From: Petrosia ficiformis
Lineage: Eukaryota; Porifera; Demospongiae; Haplosclerida; Petrosiidae
Reading direction: 5' to 3'
DNA: 64,000 nt
Assembly: GCA_947044365.1 (NCBI GenBank)
Contig: OX345636.1
Span: 48,152,896 to 48,216,895 of the forward strand
Below the pieces are notes generated by a model that had not been told where the DNA came from, searched no databases, and saw only the letters and a list, made by a program, of their open reading frames with translations. This document shows positions 46,501 through 59,110 of the stretch, in pieces. The position numbers were made by a program, and so were the translations under genes. Each line of letters opens with the position of its first letter. Position 1 is the first letter of the stretch.

Positions 46501-47277
46501 AAGTCCAAATGAAAAATTAACATTATACATATAACAATATGTTGTACCAACATAACAATCTAAGGTATTAGTGTAGAATATACCTATATTTCCTCCCAGG
46601 CAAGAAGTGTTGTAACATGCTTCATTGCCATTTTGTGAGAATGAAGAATGACTGATTGTCAAGTGATGAGAATTGATTGTAGCAAAACCATATCCAGAGC
46701 CATTTTGAATCGATAGCTGATGAATATTGAGATCAAATACCTCAAGTGCAGCTAATGTTATATTGCTGTAATACAAAAGTGATGATGCTATGCTGCTTTC
46801 ATTTAGTAAGAATTGTTGGTACCACGTTAAATACAATTCGTCTGGAAGCATTCTCCCGCAATTCGTAATAGTCAACGAGGAAATGGTAACGGAAATCGAA
46901 AACATAAATACAATATTTGAAGTTGGTGACTCACACTGTAAAATAGCTGTTGATTGTGTAACTGTTTCGTGGAATCCAAGTGTCTGTCTACCTAACCCAA
47001 GAAATGTAATGTTAATTACTGAAGTAATGAGTAATGTTTGTTCAGACTGAATGAAATGTGTTCCCTCTAGGAAATAGAAGATCGTATCCGAAACAAAATA
47101 TCTTGTTTGGTTGTTGATGTAGTAATCAATAGTTTCACAACTTCTGTTTACAGGGCAGTTAAAACCATCATCAGCCACAACATAGAACTCATTTGCAGAG
47201 ACATTGGATTGACCGAGAAAAACCAGCTGGACCATAAGGAAAACAGCAGAACTGCTGTAGTTCACAAACTTCCACAT
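43525..47277 (-). pseudogene. Beta-helix / CPPGF / multi-pass membrane protein, copy 2 (one nonsense codon)
   Basis: Single-exon gene of 1251 codons. The start chosen is ATG 47277-47275 because it opens a signal peptide (MWKFVNYSSSAVFLMVQLVF); the frame is open 42 codons further upstream without a better start. Residues about 30-620 form an Asn/Ser-rich, glycosylation-site-rich ectodomain with right-handed beta-helix character (NSIFHSNFGTNTGGL, NATFSGIKVEHNEG, MFRNNSGVRGGGMY). Then the Cys-rich stalk with LDCPPGFMLSDSGKCICS and RSGLLCGECAKGLSLLLGS, and seven or more membrane helices with GGPYKDKYRFWTGLVLLTRL and a terminal acidic tail. A TAG at 44265-44263 stands where copy 1 has TGG (VWLVDPN), in the loop before the later helices. 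Otherwise uninterrupted. Function unknown. Confidence 0.8.
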
Positions 47278-47403
47278 GTTGATAATGGACAAGCTAGGTG
47301 AATATACCACTATTATACTTACTGGACAAAGGGATCTTTTTAGCCAAACAGGATATGTAATAGACTTGATTTCTAGACATACACTATGAACTTGCATACA
47401 CAC

Positions 47404-50400
47404 TTATTTAAACATTCATAATGAACTAAATATAGGCTGAATGACTATATTATACTAAACCAATTAACTAAAAAAATATAGGCTAAATGACTATATTATG
47501 CATACTAAACCAATTAACTAAAAAAAGCAATTTAATCAGATTTACAAACATTCCCAAATGACTAAATATAGGCAGAATGACTCTTATGCTTACACTTTAG
47601 TTGGTTAAACACAAACTAAGTTTAATGACATCGAAATGCATTGTTCAATACCTCAAAGTTTATAATGACGTATACATTATACTGTATTTATGCATTTGGT
47701 ATTGCACAGATGTCATGATTATTTCTACTTGAAATATTAATTCAGTTTAACTTGCTATCATATAAACACAGAATTCACTGATGTTATTCAACCAATTCTG
47801 ACAGCATCAAACATATGCTATATTTACTATATATTTACTCTGTTTGCATTTACGTTTGCTCATGTGCTCAAAATTGAGTATACTTATATAGATGTGCACA
47901 ATTGAAAAGACACATTATTTTTCAGCATTATTTCCATAAGACAGCAAAAATAAAATTGTTAATATGACAAACATAATTGGTTAGTACAGTGGCAAGGATT
48001 TAACAATTAGTTGTTGTTCAGGATAAATACATCTAACACCATAGCTACTTTGCACTAATTATATTAAAATACGTATAACGTATATGCACCAATTATAATC
48101 AATTATCATGTCATATATCTCATATTAGATGCACAAAGAAGGTTTGGAAACATAAAAGGATTAATTAAAATATTTATTCTGTTTGTTTGTACATCTAATT
48201 ATTGGATTATTGGATTACAATCACATGTTTATCCATATCAACCTACACAACCAATTAAATTACAATTTCCACTACTTGCAAATGTATAATTATACTAATC
48301 AATTAAATCAGTTATTTTAACAACTTTGTTTTTGCAGTGTTATGATGCAAATTGAGTTTGGTTTGCGCATTCGAATCACTTACTTACAGGACTTGCGTGA
48401 CCAGAAGTTTCATTGTACAGATGTTTTATTTTACAGCGTGTCACATGTTGCTAAGTAAAAATTGTGTGGAAAGAGCTTACTCTTTAAATTAGTGGCGAAA
48501 CTGAACCCTTGATCACACGGACACAGACCCAGGCGACACAATATTTCAATTATGTATTCAATAATAACAGCATCAAACATATCTTATTACTCTGTTTGCA
48601 TTCATTAAATTTAGTATATGTATGCTGCTGATGTGTACAATCAAAAGGACACAGCATTACTTTCATATCACTGCAAAAATAAAATTGTTGAAATAACAAA
48701 CACAATTGGTTAGTGCAGTGGCAAGGATATAGCAATTAGTTGTTGTTCAGAATACATACATCTAATGCCATAGCTACTTTGTACTAATTATATTAAAATA
48801 TGTAAAACATTATATGCACCAAATATTATCAATTATCATACCTTATATCTCATATTAGATGCACAAAGAAGGTTTGGACTCCTAATTCAAAATATTTATT
48901 CTGTTTTGTTTGTACATCTATTAGACAAGATAGGATATTGAAATTACAATTATTGGATTATAATTACATGTACATATCCATAACAACCAACACAACCGCT
49001 ACAGATTGAAAAGAAAATTGTTAAAATAACTCACTGATCAGTTGTAAGGATTTAAAGTTGCTGTTAACATTGACACAACAACATCCCTTTTTTTTTAATC
49101 TTTCATATTATACTATTCACATTTTATGTCAAATAGAATACTTCAAGGTATACTGGTAACTATCAACAAAATGGTTCATATTGCAACTTCTTAGCTAATT
49201 TAAGGTAATAAAAAATGCCAATAATTAAGATATTGCAATGTGTCAGCAATAAAGGCAACTATAATAATAATAGATCCAAAGTATTGTAATAGCATCAGCA
49301 TGCATGCAGCAACCATAACCTGCATCATGACGATTTAAATTTATAGTATTTTAACATTTTTGTTTGTGCAGTGATACAACCTGATTTCATACCATGATAT
49401 GTTGGTGATTCCCATGGTAGCCTTTGATGTACCACATGTGATATATACCCATAACACGATGGTAACTAGCCACTAAACAATCTAATAATTATATTAACAG
49501 TTTTTACAACCAAAATTGATAATTAGTGTAGTACTATGGCTTCTGTTAACAACAAATCCGATTTAAATGCATAATTATATAGCCCTGTTTGGAGGTGGTT
49601 ATGGGCATATATCATCCTTGAGATAATTTGTCTCAGGCTTTATCATATACATAACCGTTAATTCATATACAATACTATACTATATAAACACAACATTATT
49701 TTGTGATTCCTTAGTGAACAAGCAATAAATCAATGTCTTTGGAATATAAAGCACTATATTAAAAATATCCTAAGCGTGAAAGCAGTGTTAATGTTCAATT
49801 TTATGAAAATTAGGCTCAAAGTTATATGTGTATATTAAAGTTGGATGCTAGCTATATATATAATCTTACACATAATGATAATTAAGCTAATTTTTTAATT
49901 ATGCAATAACAGGAGCTTATGAGTACCGTGAAAGAGCGTCAAACTACACTAACCATCTGTTGTCGAATCACACTTTCAGCAACACTCCAAATATGACCAA
50001 AAGGCCGAGTTTAAAATAAGTGTTCTGGTTTGTGTGAGGTGGGTGATCAATTATTAGTATAGTAGTCAAGAAACAAGATATATCGAGGAAAAGGTATCCC
50101 TATAATTGGTTTATGATGACTTTGTATCAATCATTGTTGATGGCACTAGTGTCTCTACCTTTCTGTGTACTCGAAATTTGGTGCCTGAAGAAGTAAGTCT
50201 AACTCTAAGTGACAGAAACGAAGTGCTTTCTCAAGGGTCTAAATGATAACTTTCTTACGTCTGAAACTCAACAACTTATTATACTCACTTGTTAGGGGGC
50301 ATCTCCAAACTGAAGCTTGTATGCTTAACGTCACAATGACACTACTGCAAACCCCCCCCCCCCCCCACCTCCCACCTCCTAACGTCATGACTGAATACTC

Positions 50401-50580
50401 CAGTGTATCATACTAACTTGTGCTTCCAATGTTTAGCGTCACACACACAACCCCTCCACCCCCTTAGCGTCAGTATGATGATGTTAAGCGTACAAATTTC
50501 AGTTTGGAGATGCCCCCTTAAAGACTCTTGCATCATCTTTATACTGTTCCTTTGCTGTATACAACAGTTTTAATTTGTTA
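47404..50580. repeat. Dispersed unit, copy D, 5' flank of the beta-helix gene
   Basis: Directly abuts the 5' end of the beta-helix gene and has the same order as copies A, B and C. 48540-48740 is almost identical to 19480-19660, so parts have exchanged recently. Interrupted by the 50295-50517 MITE. No gene. Confidence 0.75.
50295..50517. mobile_element. Harbinger-like MITE, 223 bp
   Basis: Perfect TIRs GGGGGCATCTCCAAACTGAA, flanked by TTA (50292-50294 and 50518-50520), the 3 bp TWA target typical of PIF/Harbinger. Copy C at about 29168-29180 reads CTTGTTAAAAATTCCTGC without insertion. Contains a run of about 16 C. Confidence 0.8.
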
Positions 50581-51270
50581 CAGGAGCGTAACTAGGATTT
50601 TGGAAGTAAGGAGGTATTGATCGGCGCGGGAAGTACGGTTAATTAAAGTTTGGTGAATCTCATTAAATATTCATAGAGGGTGTGGTCAATTTAATGTTAC
50701 GCAGTTTGGTTGTTAGTCTCTAGTTTGATGTTGTATTCCAGCCCCACACGAGGTCTGGTTTCTATTTCCAGATCACTGTATGTAATCATAGTAGCGCAAT
50801 CAGATATATGTAGTTAATTCAACGTGAGTGGAATCTGTAATTCTAGGTGCCTCATTTTCATCTCAGAAAGTTTATTTTTCTGAACATTTATATACGTATA
50901 TATATTTTAAAATTAAAAATATAAATTTTATTTTACCTTCTTTTCATATTACTTAATTTTGAACAATAAGTTTGTTAAAATTTTGCTCTTCTTTGTTTAC
51001 TGGGGAAGAAACTAATGATAGCAGCACTGTAGCTCTGCTAGACCAATAAATGCATGAGTAATATTCACCACCCTCTACAATCTGGGGGGGTTGGGGGTGT
51101 GTGGTAAAATAATTTTAAAAAGGAGTGCCTCAAAAAAAAAAATGAGGAGGCATTTGCCATAAAAATGTAGAAACAAACTCATCTTGTCAGACGCACACGA
51201 TAACTAATAATTTTAATAATTATTATTTTATAAACACTTATTATGCCTACAAAAGTCACTTGCGGCAGTT
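50581..51270. other. Non-genic DNA
   Basis: GGAGCGTAACTAGG at 50583 and a near match inverted tract (GAGGAGGCATTTGCC at 51145) suggest the remains of another element. No coding signal. Confidence 0.35.
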
Positions 51271-51429
51271 TACCATATAAGGCAGTTTGCACAGCTGACA
51301 GATGGTTTGCAAAATATACTCAAGTTTGATGCTCCTTCGCATCACTTTGCAGCGCTCATAATCTCCTAGTAAACAACATAAAAATACACCCTTGTTAAAC
51401 AAACAATTTATGTTATATAGCATGATTAG

Positions 51430-52049
51430 CACTCATTATTGCATTATTTAATAATTACATATACTTATTATACAATGTTTTACAATGTTTTAATAAGCTC
51501 CTTCTCTGATGGTTGCTTAATTAAAATATTTGACACCCATAGAGGTACAACAGAAAGTGTAGAGATAAAAATGACTTTTGTTGTCCATTGCAAATACAAC
51601 AGTAAGGACAACAACTTCAGACTTTTAGTTCTAATTTGAAACTTGAATGATCAAATGTTTTCATGGCAATGTAGTTATACCCCTATTTGTATCAAAATTA
51701 TAAACAACCACCAGAGCACCCTATTTTTAACGGTGTACAGAAACAAAATTAAACCAACCACTTCCACAAACCACCCTACATAAGTATAACTCAGAGTTTT
51801 TGGTATAAATTATTTTGAAGCATGGGCCAAATTGGCTCAACAATTGTTAATGTGTGCACCGTGCACCACATCAACAACCCTGGTATAACTTTTTTTGTGT
51901 TTTGCAATTTGTTTTTTTTGGTTTTGATATTCATATATGCCATAAATATTTTCTTATGGCTCACAGTGCCATCTTGCTTTCCACAGAGTTTAATGTATAT
52001 ATAAAGAATAATAAAAAAACATTTCCAATAAAATGACTACTTATACAGC
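51430..52049. repeat. Uninterrupted paralogue of the Kolobok target segment
   Basis: Matches 8700-9057 and then 13108-13480. At about 51745-51752 the sequence AAAATTAAACCAACC holds a single TTAA where the other copy holds Kolobok. Confidence 0.7.
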
Positions 52050-53370
52050 AACATACAAAGAGCTGTACTTATGTAGGGTTATATGAAAGTGGTTTGTTAA
52101 ATTTTGGGTCCCAACTAACCTTGTTCGCATGCTTTTTGGGTTTTGACATCCCTACATCTTCTTTCATTTTATTGGAAATGTTTATTGTTCTTGTTTCCAT
52201 TGTTTTTTTTTCTGAATGGTCTGAATATTTCTAGATTGTAGAAATACTGGCGTAGGTTATATATCATATGAAATCATTAATCATAATTGCATTTAAGTTT
52301 GTTCATCAATGAAGGTCAGTCTTTTGTATATATCAATTATTTCTGACATTCTCTTTCACTTACAGATGATGTCTATTCTCTATTCACTTACAGAACTGTC
52401 AGCAGTCCTACGAGAAGTAGTGTCAGTCACTGTGTCAACAATTCACTATTCCAATGCTTATTGTAGTATATAATATTATTATTAGGGCTGGGACGATTAA
52501 TCGATTAATTGATTAATCAATCGATATTTAAAATTCTTCTGATTATCGATTATAAGTCTGTGATATCGATTATGCTAATTATTCCAGAAGACATAATTTT
52601 CAAGCATGTGACGGCAAATAATGTACAATATGGAAGTGATAGGAAGCCTTTTTGATCATCAAATGGGAGGAGTTTCCTGTATTAATTGACTTAATTAGCC
52701 TAATTACTTCCGTTGATTTTAATCGATTATCAATTGACTTGAAGTTAGTGATAATCGATTTCAGAATCTCAGCTGATTCCCAGCCCTAATTATTATACAA
52801 TGGCTTTAAAATTATTCATTATGTATTTTCTCACAAATTCTGTTATGAGTCCAGCACTTCGAGTATAGAAATGCGCATGCGCAATTAAATACCATGTGGG
52901 TTGATTAAATGAAAATGGCGTCCGATTTTAGATCAAATCTTTGTAGTAATTGAGACTGCCTTCTTTCATAGTATCTGAAGATATCATCTTGCTACTTTAA
53001 GACCAGAATTTTACTATGGATGCGACTGGAATTGTACTAGAATCAATGTGATGGTTCAACAAACAAAAAAATGATTTTTCTGAAAAAAAATAATAAGAAG
53101 AAGAAGAATAATAATATGAAGCAGATTTTGCCAGTTTTGCCACTCGCCAGTTCTCTACCTTAATGACAATCTTTGGCCATCTAGAAGGTGTTGGTAGTCA
53201 TAAAAACACTAGATATGAATAGGTATGCATGTATTAAAACTTATCTGTATAATTATATTACCAGAGATTTCAGCTCATCACTTGCAATTGAAATGTATGG
53301 GTGGCCATTTTGTTTTGATGCCATCCCTACATAAGAGAGTACTACCGTACTCTCTGATAAACATTATTTA
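52050..53370. repeat. Long inverted repeat, left arm
   Basis: Reverse complement of 58130-59110 (landmarks: GATGTAGGGATGTCAAAACCC mirrored, CACTGTGTCAACAATTCA, GCGCATGCGCA, AATGGCGTCCGATTTTA, CCTTCTAGATGGCC mirrored). The size difference is mainly the hAT MITE 52483-52788, which only this arm has. A 9 bp hairpin, AGAGAGTAC-TACC-GTACTCTCT, ends both arms (53335-53356, 58136-58158). Confidence 0.85.
52483..52788. mobile_element. hAT-like MITE, 306 bp
   Basis: Ends TAGGGCTGGGA and TCCCAGCCCTA, with an 8 bp target duplication ATTATTAT (52475-52482 and 52789-52796), as for hAT elements. The inverted partner arm has a single ACTATTAT at the same place (around 58650). The interior is rich in ATCGATTA-type motifs; no transposase. 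Confidence 0.9.
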
Positions 53371-53389
53371 AGCACTCAGTTACTGGAAT

Positions 53390-54870
53390 AGTAAGTAATA
53401 ACATTTCCAGTCTGCCATGCAATTATCCTAGCACACTACTCATCACTATAAGATGGTTAGTGTGTGTATATCGTAGAGACACCCAAAACCCTGCCTCTTG
53501 GTTGGGTGTGACCATCTCTTTGTAAAACTAGAGTACCTGTCATAATAAAAATTAACCCCCCCCCCCCTGAAATTACGCCTCCACTGTCCAAATTCCTCAA
53601 AGTAAAGGGGCTCCCCTTGTCAAATACTTTGCAGATAGCTATTTTGAATTGGAGAGGTCTAGGTTGGCCACTAGAGTCTACCTTCTGGAGCTTCTTCTCC
53701 TCCTTAGTATCTGGTAAGCTACCACAAGGATAATACACATTCCACAATACTTATGTGCATGGCCCTGCCTAAAATAACCTAGCTGAATGTCAGTGTCTCT
53801 CCTCCACCATGCAGCAAGCAAGGCCACCAAGAATGCCAGCTTGCTAATTGTATTATGTATGATGATGATAACCATGTATTGTTAAAACTAAAAATAGTTT
53901 TGTATAATTAAATATTTGAGTAACAAAGCAATAATGAGGTCTGATGTATAGGAGCAGAGCATAGACAGGTTCGCTGTACCTGGTTAGCAACCTGGCAAGT
54001 CCGCAGTACCTAATTACTGATTCTTCAGGTCAAGTAACAATTCATGCATGTCACTGGTATCCCACACCAGATCGTGTTATCTGGTTTCAATCTTCACCCA
54101 GTTCTATATTTGTTGCCCCATTCTTTTTGTTCTTGGTCTCTCTCTTTCTCTCTTTAATCTCCTTCCCTTTTTTCCCTATCTAAAGTAATTGCTTCTCATG
54201 TGAGGAAAAAATAGCCACTATGACACACTGTAAACAAATACATATAAGTTCAATGGGCATAATCCCAAAGACCCACCATCCTGGGAAGTATTGCCTTATT
54301 GTAGATCTGTCCTCACCACAAAACTTTAGTATTAGTGATGGCATAATGTAAGTTTATTGATGTACATATTTGTTGGGTAAGTTGCAGAGCTTGTGAGCAA
54401 TTTGGTCCTCAACAACTGTATGAATACAATTCTATAAGTACATCATGTGAGCAATGTGCTTCACAGGGGAGCAGTTCGAACCTAGTCCATCATAGGGTTC
54501 ACCAATTTTATAAGAATTTTATCAGTGACGTTCATAGAATGAGTAGAGAAATAGTTACCAACAGGATTCTCTGGAGCATAAGGTAAGACTTTTTGCAAAG
54601 CACTACAACAGTGGGGACAGCATTGAGTGGTTATGGCACAAAGATTAAACGTTTGAAGAGCCTCTACATTCATGGCATGAGCAATGGTTTGATTCAGGTT
54701 GTTAGAGAGATGGCTATTCCTATAGAGATTATCTACTACTACCCAATACGTGATCATCATGTTTTCTCCTTAGATAATATTTTTCCTGCTAACTGTATAG
54801 AATAACAACACACTGAATCATGTGAGATAGGAATGTCACCTTTGATCATCACCTGTCAGATCTCCACCCG
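53390..54870. repeat. Duplicated block, right member
   Basis: Partner of 32010-33400. 53390-53620 adds a piece related to 13440-13640. 54482-54740 (-) is the partner of the candidate exon at 32875-33143. Confidence 0.8.
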
Positions 54871-57716
54871 AAAGTAGACTGGATTGGCCACTGAAAAGTA
54901 TGCAGACGTTCTTCTACGACTAATTTCGAGCTTCTTATAATCAACAAAATCATTATTTAATTGATCCCTTGTGCCACATATTTCGAGGGTAATTATGAAA
55001 AGCTGTACAGTACAGAGGGAATGTATAGTTCCTATTAGAAATATTCCTCCCTCTTATGTACATAAAAAATTTGTAAAAACAAAAGAATGGAACTCTATGA
55101 AAACAATAATAACTAATAAATTGAAAATAAGATTTCGAAATAAAAATTTTAATTTTTTGTAAAAAAATAATATTAATAATTAACATACTGTAATATAATA
55201 CGTTAATTATTGTTATAATTTTGTAGATAAAAAAAATAAAGGAAGTACAGACTAATCAGTAACGAGTAATGATTACAGAGTATAGCTACTATATATAAGT
55301 GACAAAATTTAAATTTAGATTTAAAATTATCCATTGAGGTGATTGTTGAGCTTTGTAAACATTTCTTGATGTCATATAAAGTTCAAGAATCACCACAATG
55401 ACACTGTGTATGACTGATAAACCTTAGAAGTTTAAAGCTTAGCAGAGGTTCCCTTGCATCAGAACAAGAATAAAAAAAAGAGTTATCAATGTCTTGATCA
55501 GCTGTTCTATTACGACGGGTTTTCTTTTTACCAAACCAGGAGTTGAAAATGTTAGTTATCCTTGACAGATAGTGATATGTGTTTTCCTTGATTTTGAATG
55601 AATATCCTGCAATCCAGTGAACACGATACAGAATGACAATGAAAAACGTCAGCAAAACCATGTCGATCGAAACAATGAGCAAAGTTGTTGCACTAAAATA
55701 ATATATTATACTGTTTATCATTAGGGCATAATTTACCATGATTGAAAGATCAAGGACATTTATGACTTTGCTTTAGAATATACCTGAGCGGAGATGAAGA
55801 GGATGACAGTGGAAAGTGCTATTGCATATGCAGCGAGGATGTTATGACCTCTTAGCATCGAGTACACAAGTGTGAGTAGAAGCAATTGTGCCATAAACCA
55901 ATATTTGTCCGTGTATGGTGCATCAAGTGCTTAATCAATAGGTTGAAGATATTTTCTTACTCTAGCAGATTTCATTAACACTTTTAAAATGATGTAAGGT
56001 ATAAGCAAAGCTCCAACAATTATTCATGTAATCATCATCAGTGTCATGTGTGCATAACTACCATATATTAATGTGCCATCATTATACCACACTTTAAGTG
56101 GTGTACTACTTGTGTTTGTGTACACACTGCATATGAAAACACATCCACTAACATTAGCAAAAGCAACAGTAACTAGTACTTGTATTGATGAGTGTGATAA
56201 TCTGTTTGAAGTCCATGTTGAATAACAACTGAATATAACGAGCAAAACAACAATAATTATCAGAAGGTATAATTATAGAAAACACTAAACTCAAACCTGT
56301 TTTCTAAATGTCAGTCATCCCATTGTAAAAACATAGTGGGAATCCTAGATTTAGATTCAATGAGGATAGAAAGATTTCACCCAACATTGTAAAAATATGA
56401 TGAAATAACGACTGATCATCCTCTTGAATTAGAAGGGTGTATGGTAACCCTTCATTAACAGCCTAAGCATAAAATATAATTCCATTGAGTGTACCAGTTG
56501 TAAGTGGGAGTTTTAGAACAAGCAAAACACATTTTTGTTCCGTTGTTGGAATGAGGAAATACACCAGCCTATGAATACGTACTTGGTCTCCTAATTGTAC
56601 CCGAGTTGATGTGACATGTATAATCAAATGAGACGATTCACCAATTTCACTTCAGGTGAACACGCACAAGAACCAGTGGAATTTAGTATGAAACCAGGTG
56701 GACAGACATTCACTGCTATATATATTGAGTTCATTGTTGAATTAGTGGGCAAGGATAAGATGACTGTTCCATTAAATGCTCATCTGCTATGACAATAGAT
56801 AGTAATATTCAACATCATGCATCAAGGTGACTCCTATATTATTTGCAATTTTTCATTTTATGAAATCCACCATTCAATATTTTGGTGACTTCTCTTCTCA
56901 ACAATTCGTTTTGATATAGTAATGCTGGTAAAGACATTGTTACCTTCATAGTCTGTGCTGTTCACTGATATTTAAAGCGTTTTTCTGGAATAAGTTAAAA
57001 ATGTTTAATCAGTCTTAACTGCGGCAGCCAAATAAACATAAAAATCATGTGGAGTAATGGACATACTTCCTTTTGAACAAAACCGTAAAATTTGTTCATA
57101 AAGTTTCATTAATTGTTCATTACTTTTAATTTGTTAATTAGTTTTTTCCATATATTTTAAAGTAATAAAGGTTAGTAGGATAGACTGCATTACCTGTCTT
57201 TCCTTCAAAAAATAGTGATACATTTGATTGAGTTGTGTTGAAGTCCAAATTAAACTGAAATGCTCATTTTTCATCACCATAAATATTCTTGACTGTGTTA
57301 ATGACACCTCCAGACAACTGGGCAGTATTGTTAGTAAAGGTACAATTTAGTCCTTCATTTAGGTCCAATAAGCTTAAGCTACCAGCAACTAAATTAATTG
57401 CTAAGCCACTTTATTATTTTCGAAAACTAGATGGCCTGTTTAGTTGAGACTGTACTGAAATACCTCAATTACTGAACAATAATTGTTGGGAAAAAAACTT
57501 GGATTTCAATGTGAGCCATTGATTAACACATTATCAAGGAACCTTAATCTGAATATGCCATTTACAGGAAGTGGTAAACCTGAACGTATGTTTTCAATTG
57601 CTTTACAGTAACAGTACTTAGATGGTCAATTTGGTATGAAACAGCAAATACAGCCAATACAGACCAATCAGCTATATTTTCAATAAATGTAAATATATAT
57701 ATATATATATATATAT

Positions 57717-58129
57717 CAGGGTTGAGGCCAAATACTTTCTAAGTATTTAAATACAATTGCAAATACATCTTCTGTACCAAATACTATTGCAAATACAATT
57801 ACTTTATCTAATAAATGTATTTAATTGCATTGCAAATACTTTACAAGAGAGTTGAGGTACATGATGCATGGATTTGGTGACGACCCTCACCCTTACAACG
57901 AAACAGTGGACATGGTCAAGGACTTAGTAGTCGAGTTTATTACTGAAATGAGTTTGAAAGCATAGCTTTTATGATCACAATTGCAATTTTTCACAAGTGA
58001 CAAATACTTAAATACAAATGCAAATACATTGACTTTCATACTTGCAAATACCATTGCAAATACAAATACTCAAAATAATGTATTTAATTGCAATTAAATA
58101 CAATTGCAATGTATTTGACCCCAACCCTG
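57717..58129. mobile_element. hAT-like MITE carrying a TAF13 fragment
   Basis: 413 bp, ends CAGGGTTGAGGCCAAATAC and, inverted, CAGGGTTGGGGTCAAATAC. Both subterminal regions are built of CAAATACTT/AATTGCAATT repeats, as in known hAT MITEs. Possible 8 bp target ATATATAT / ATATATCA, blurred by the neighbouring TA tract. The centre (57849-57965) is a coding fragment of a host gene. Confidence 0.8.
57849..57965 (+). pseudogene. Captured fragment of TAF13 (histone-fold exon)
   Basis: 38 codons ending in TAG: ELRYMMHGFGDD, PHPYNETVDM, VKDLVVEFITEM, SLKA. This follows the start of the TAF13 histone fold (vertebrate pattern ELRxMMxGFGDDxxPYxESVDxxxDLVIEFITEM) with no gaps. TAF13 is a TFIID subunit that pairs with TAF11. 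Only the first helix and part of the second are present; the frame then enters element sequence and stops. Composition is more GC-rich than the MITE around it. It cannot make a functional TAF13; it is a transduplicated exon. Confidence 0.85.
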
Positions 58130-59110
58130 ATATATCAGAGAGTACGGTAGTACTCTCTATGTAGGGATGGCACCGGAAAAAAAATGGCCGCCCGTACATT
58201 TCAATTGCAAGTGATGAGCTGAAATCTCTGGTATTATACACATATAAGTTTTAATATACACATACCTATTCATATCTAGTGTTTTTATGACTAACAACAC
58301 CTTCTAGATGGCCAAAAATTGTCGTTAAGGTAGAGAACCGGCGAGTGGCAAAACTGCTTCATCTTATTATGATTATTTTTCAGACAAATCATTTTTTTGT
58401 TTGTTGAACTATCACAGTGATTCTAGCACGATTCCAGTCGCATTCATAGTAAATTTCTGGTCTACAAATATTGAGATGATATCCTCAGATACTATGAAAG
58501 AAGAGAGTTTCAAATTGGACGCCATTTTAATAAGTGTAATCAATAATCGAAATTAATTACGCATGCGCATTTGTATACTCGGAACATGGAGGCGGTAATA
58601 ACGTTTGTGAGCAAATACAATAATAATTATTAATATTAAAACCATTGTATAATAGTATTATATATTATGATAAGCATTGGAATACTGAATGGTTGACACA
58701 GTGACTGACACTAGGACTGCAGACAGTTCTGTAAGTGAAATAGAGAATAGATATCATCTGTAAGTGAAAAAGAATGCATAAATAATTCATATACAACAAA
58801 CTGACCTTCATTGATGAACAAATTTTAATGAATATAATTATGATTGTATGATTACATGATATAATATAACTTACACCAGTATTTCTGCAATCTACAAAAA
58901 ATATTCACCCCATTCAGAGAAAAAACAATAGAAACAAGAATAACAAAAACATTTTCAATAAAAATGAAAGAAGATGTAGGGATGTCAAAACCCAAAAAGC
59001 ATGTCAACAAGGTTGGGAAGCTAACATAGAACCCAAAATTAAACAAACCACTTCCATATAACCCTACATAAGTACAGCTCTTTGTATTTTGATTTATAGT
59101 GGTGTAAGGA
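58130..59110. repeat. Long inverted repeat, right arm
   Basis: Reverse complement of 52050-53370 without the hAT MITE. It is placed inside the decayed membrane-protein gene together with the TAF13-bearing MITE. Confidence 0.85.
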
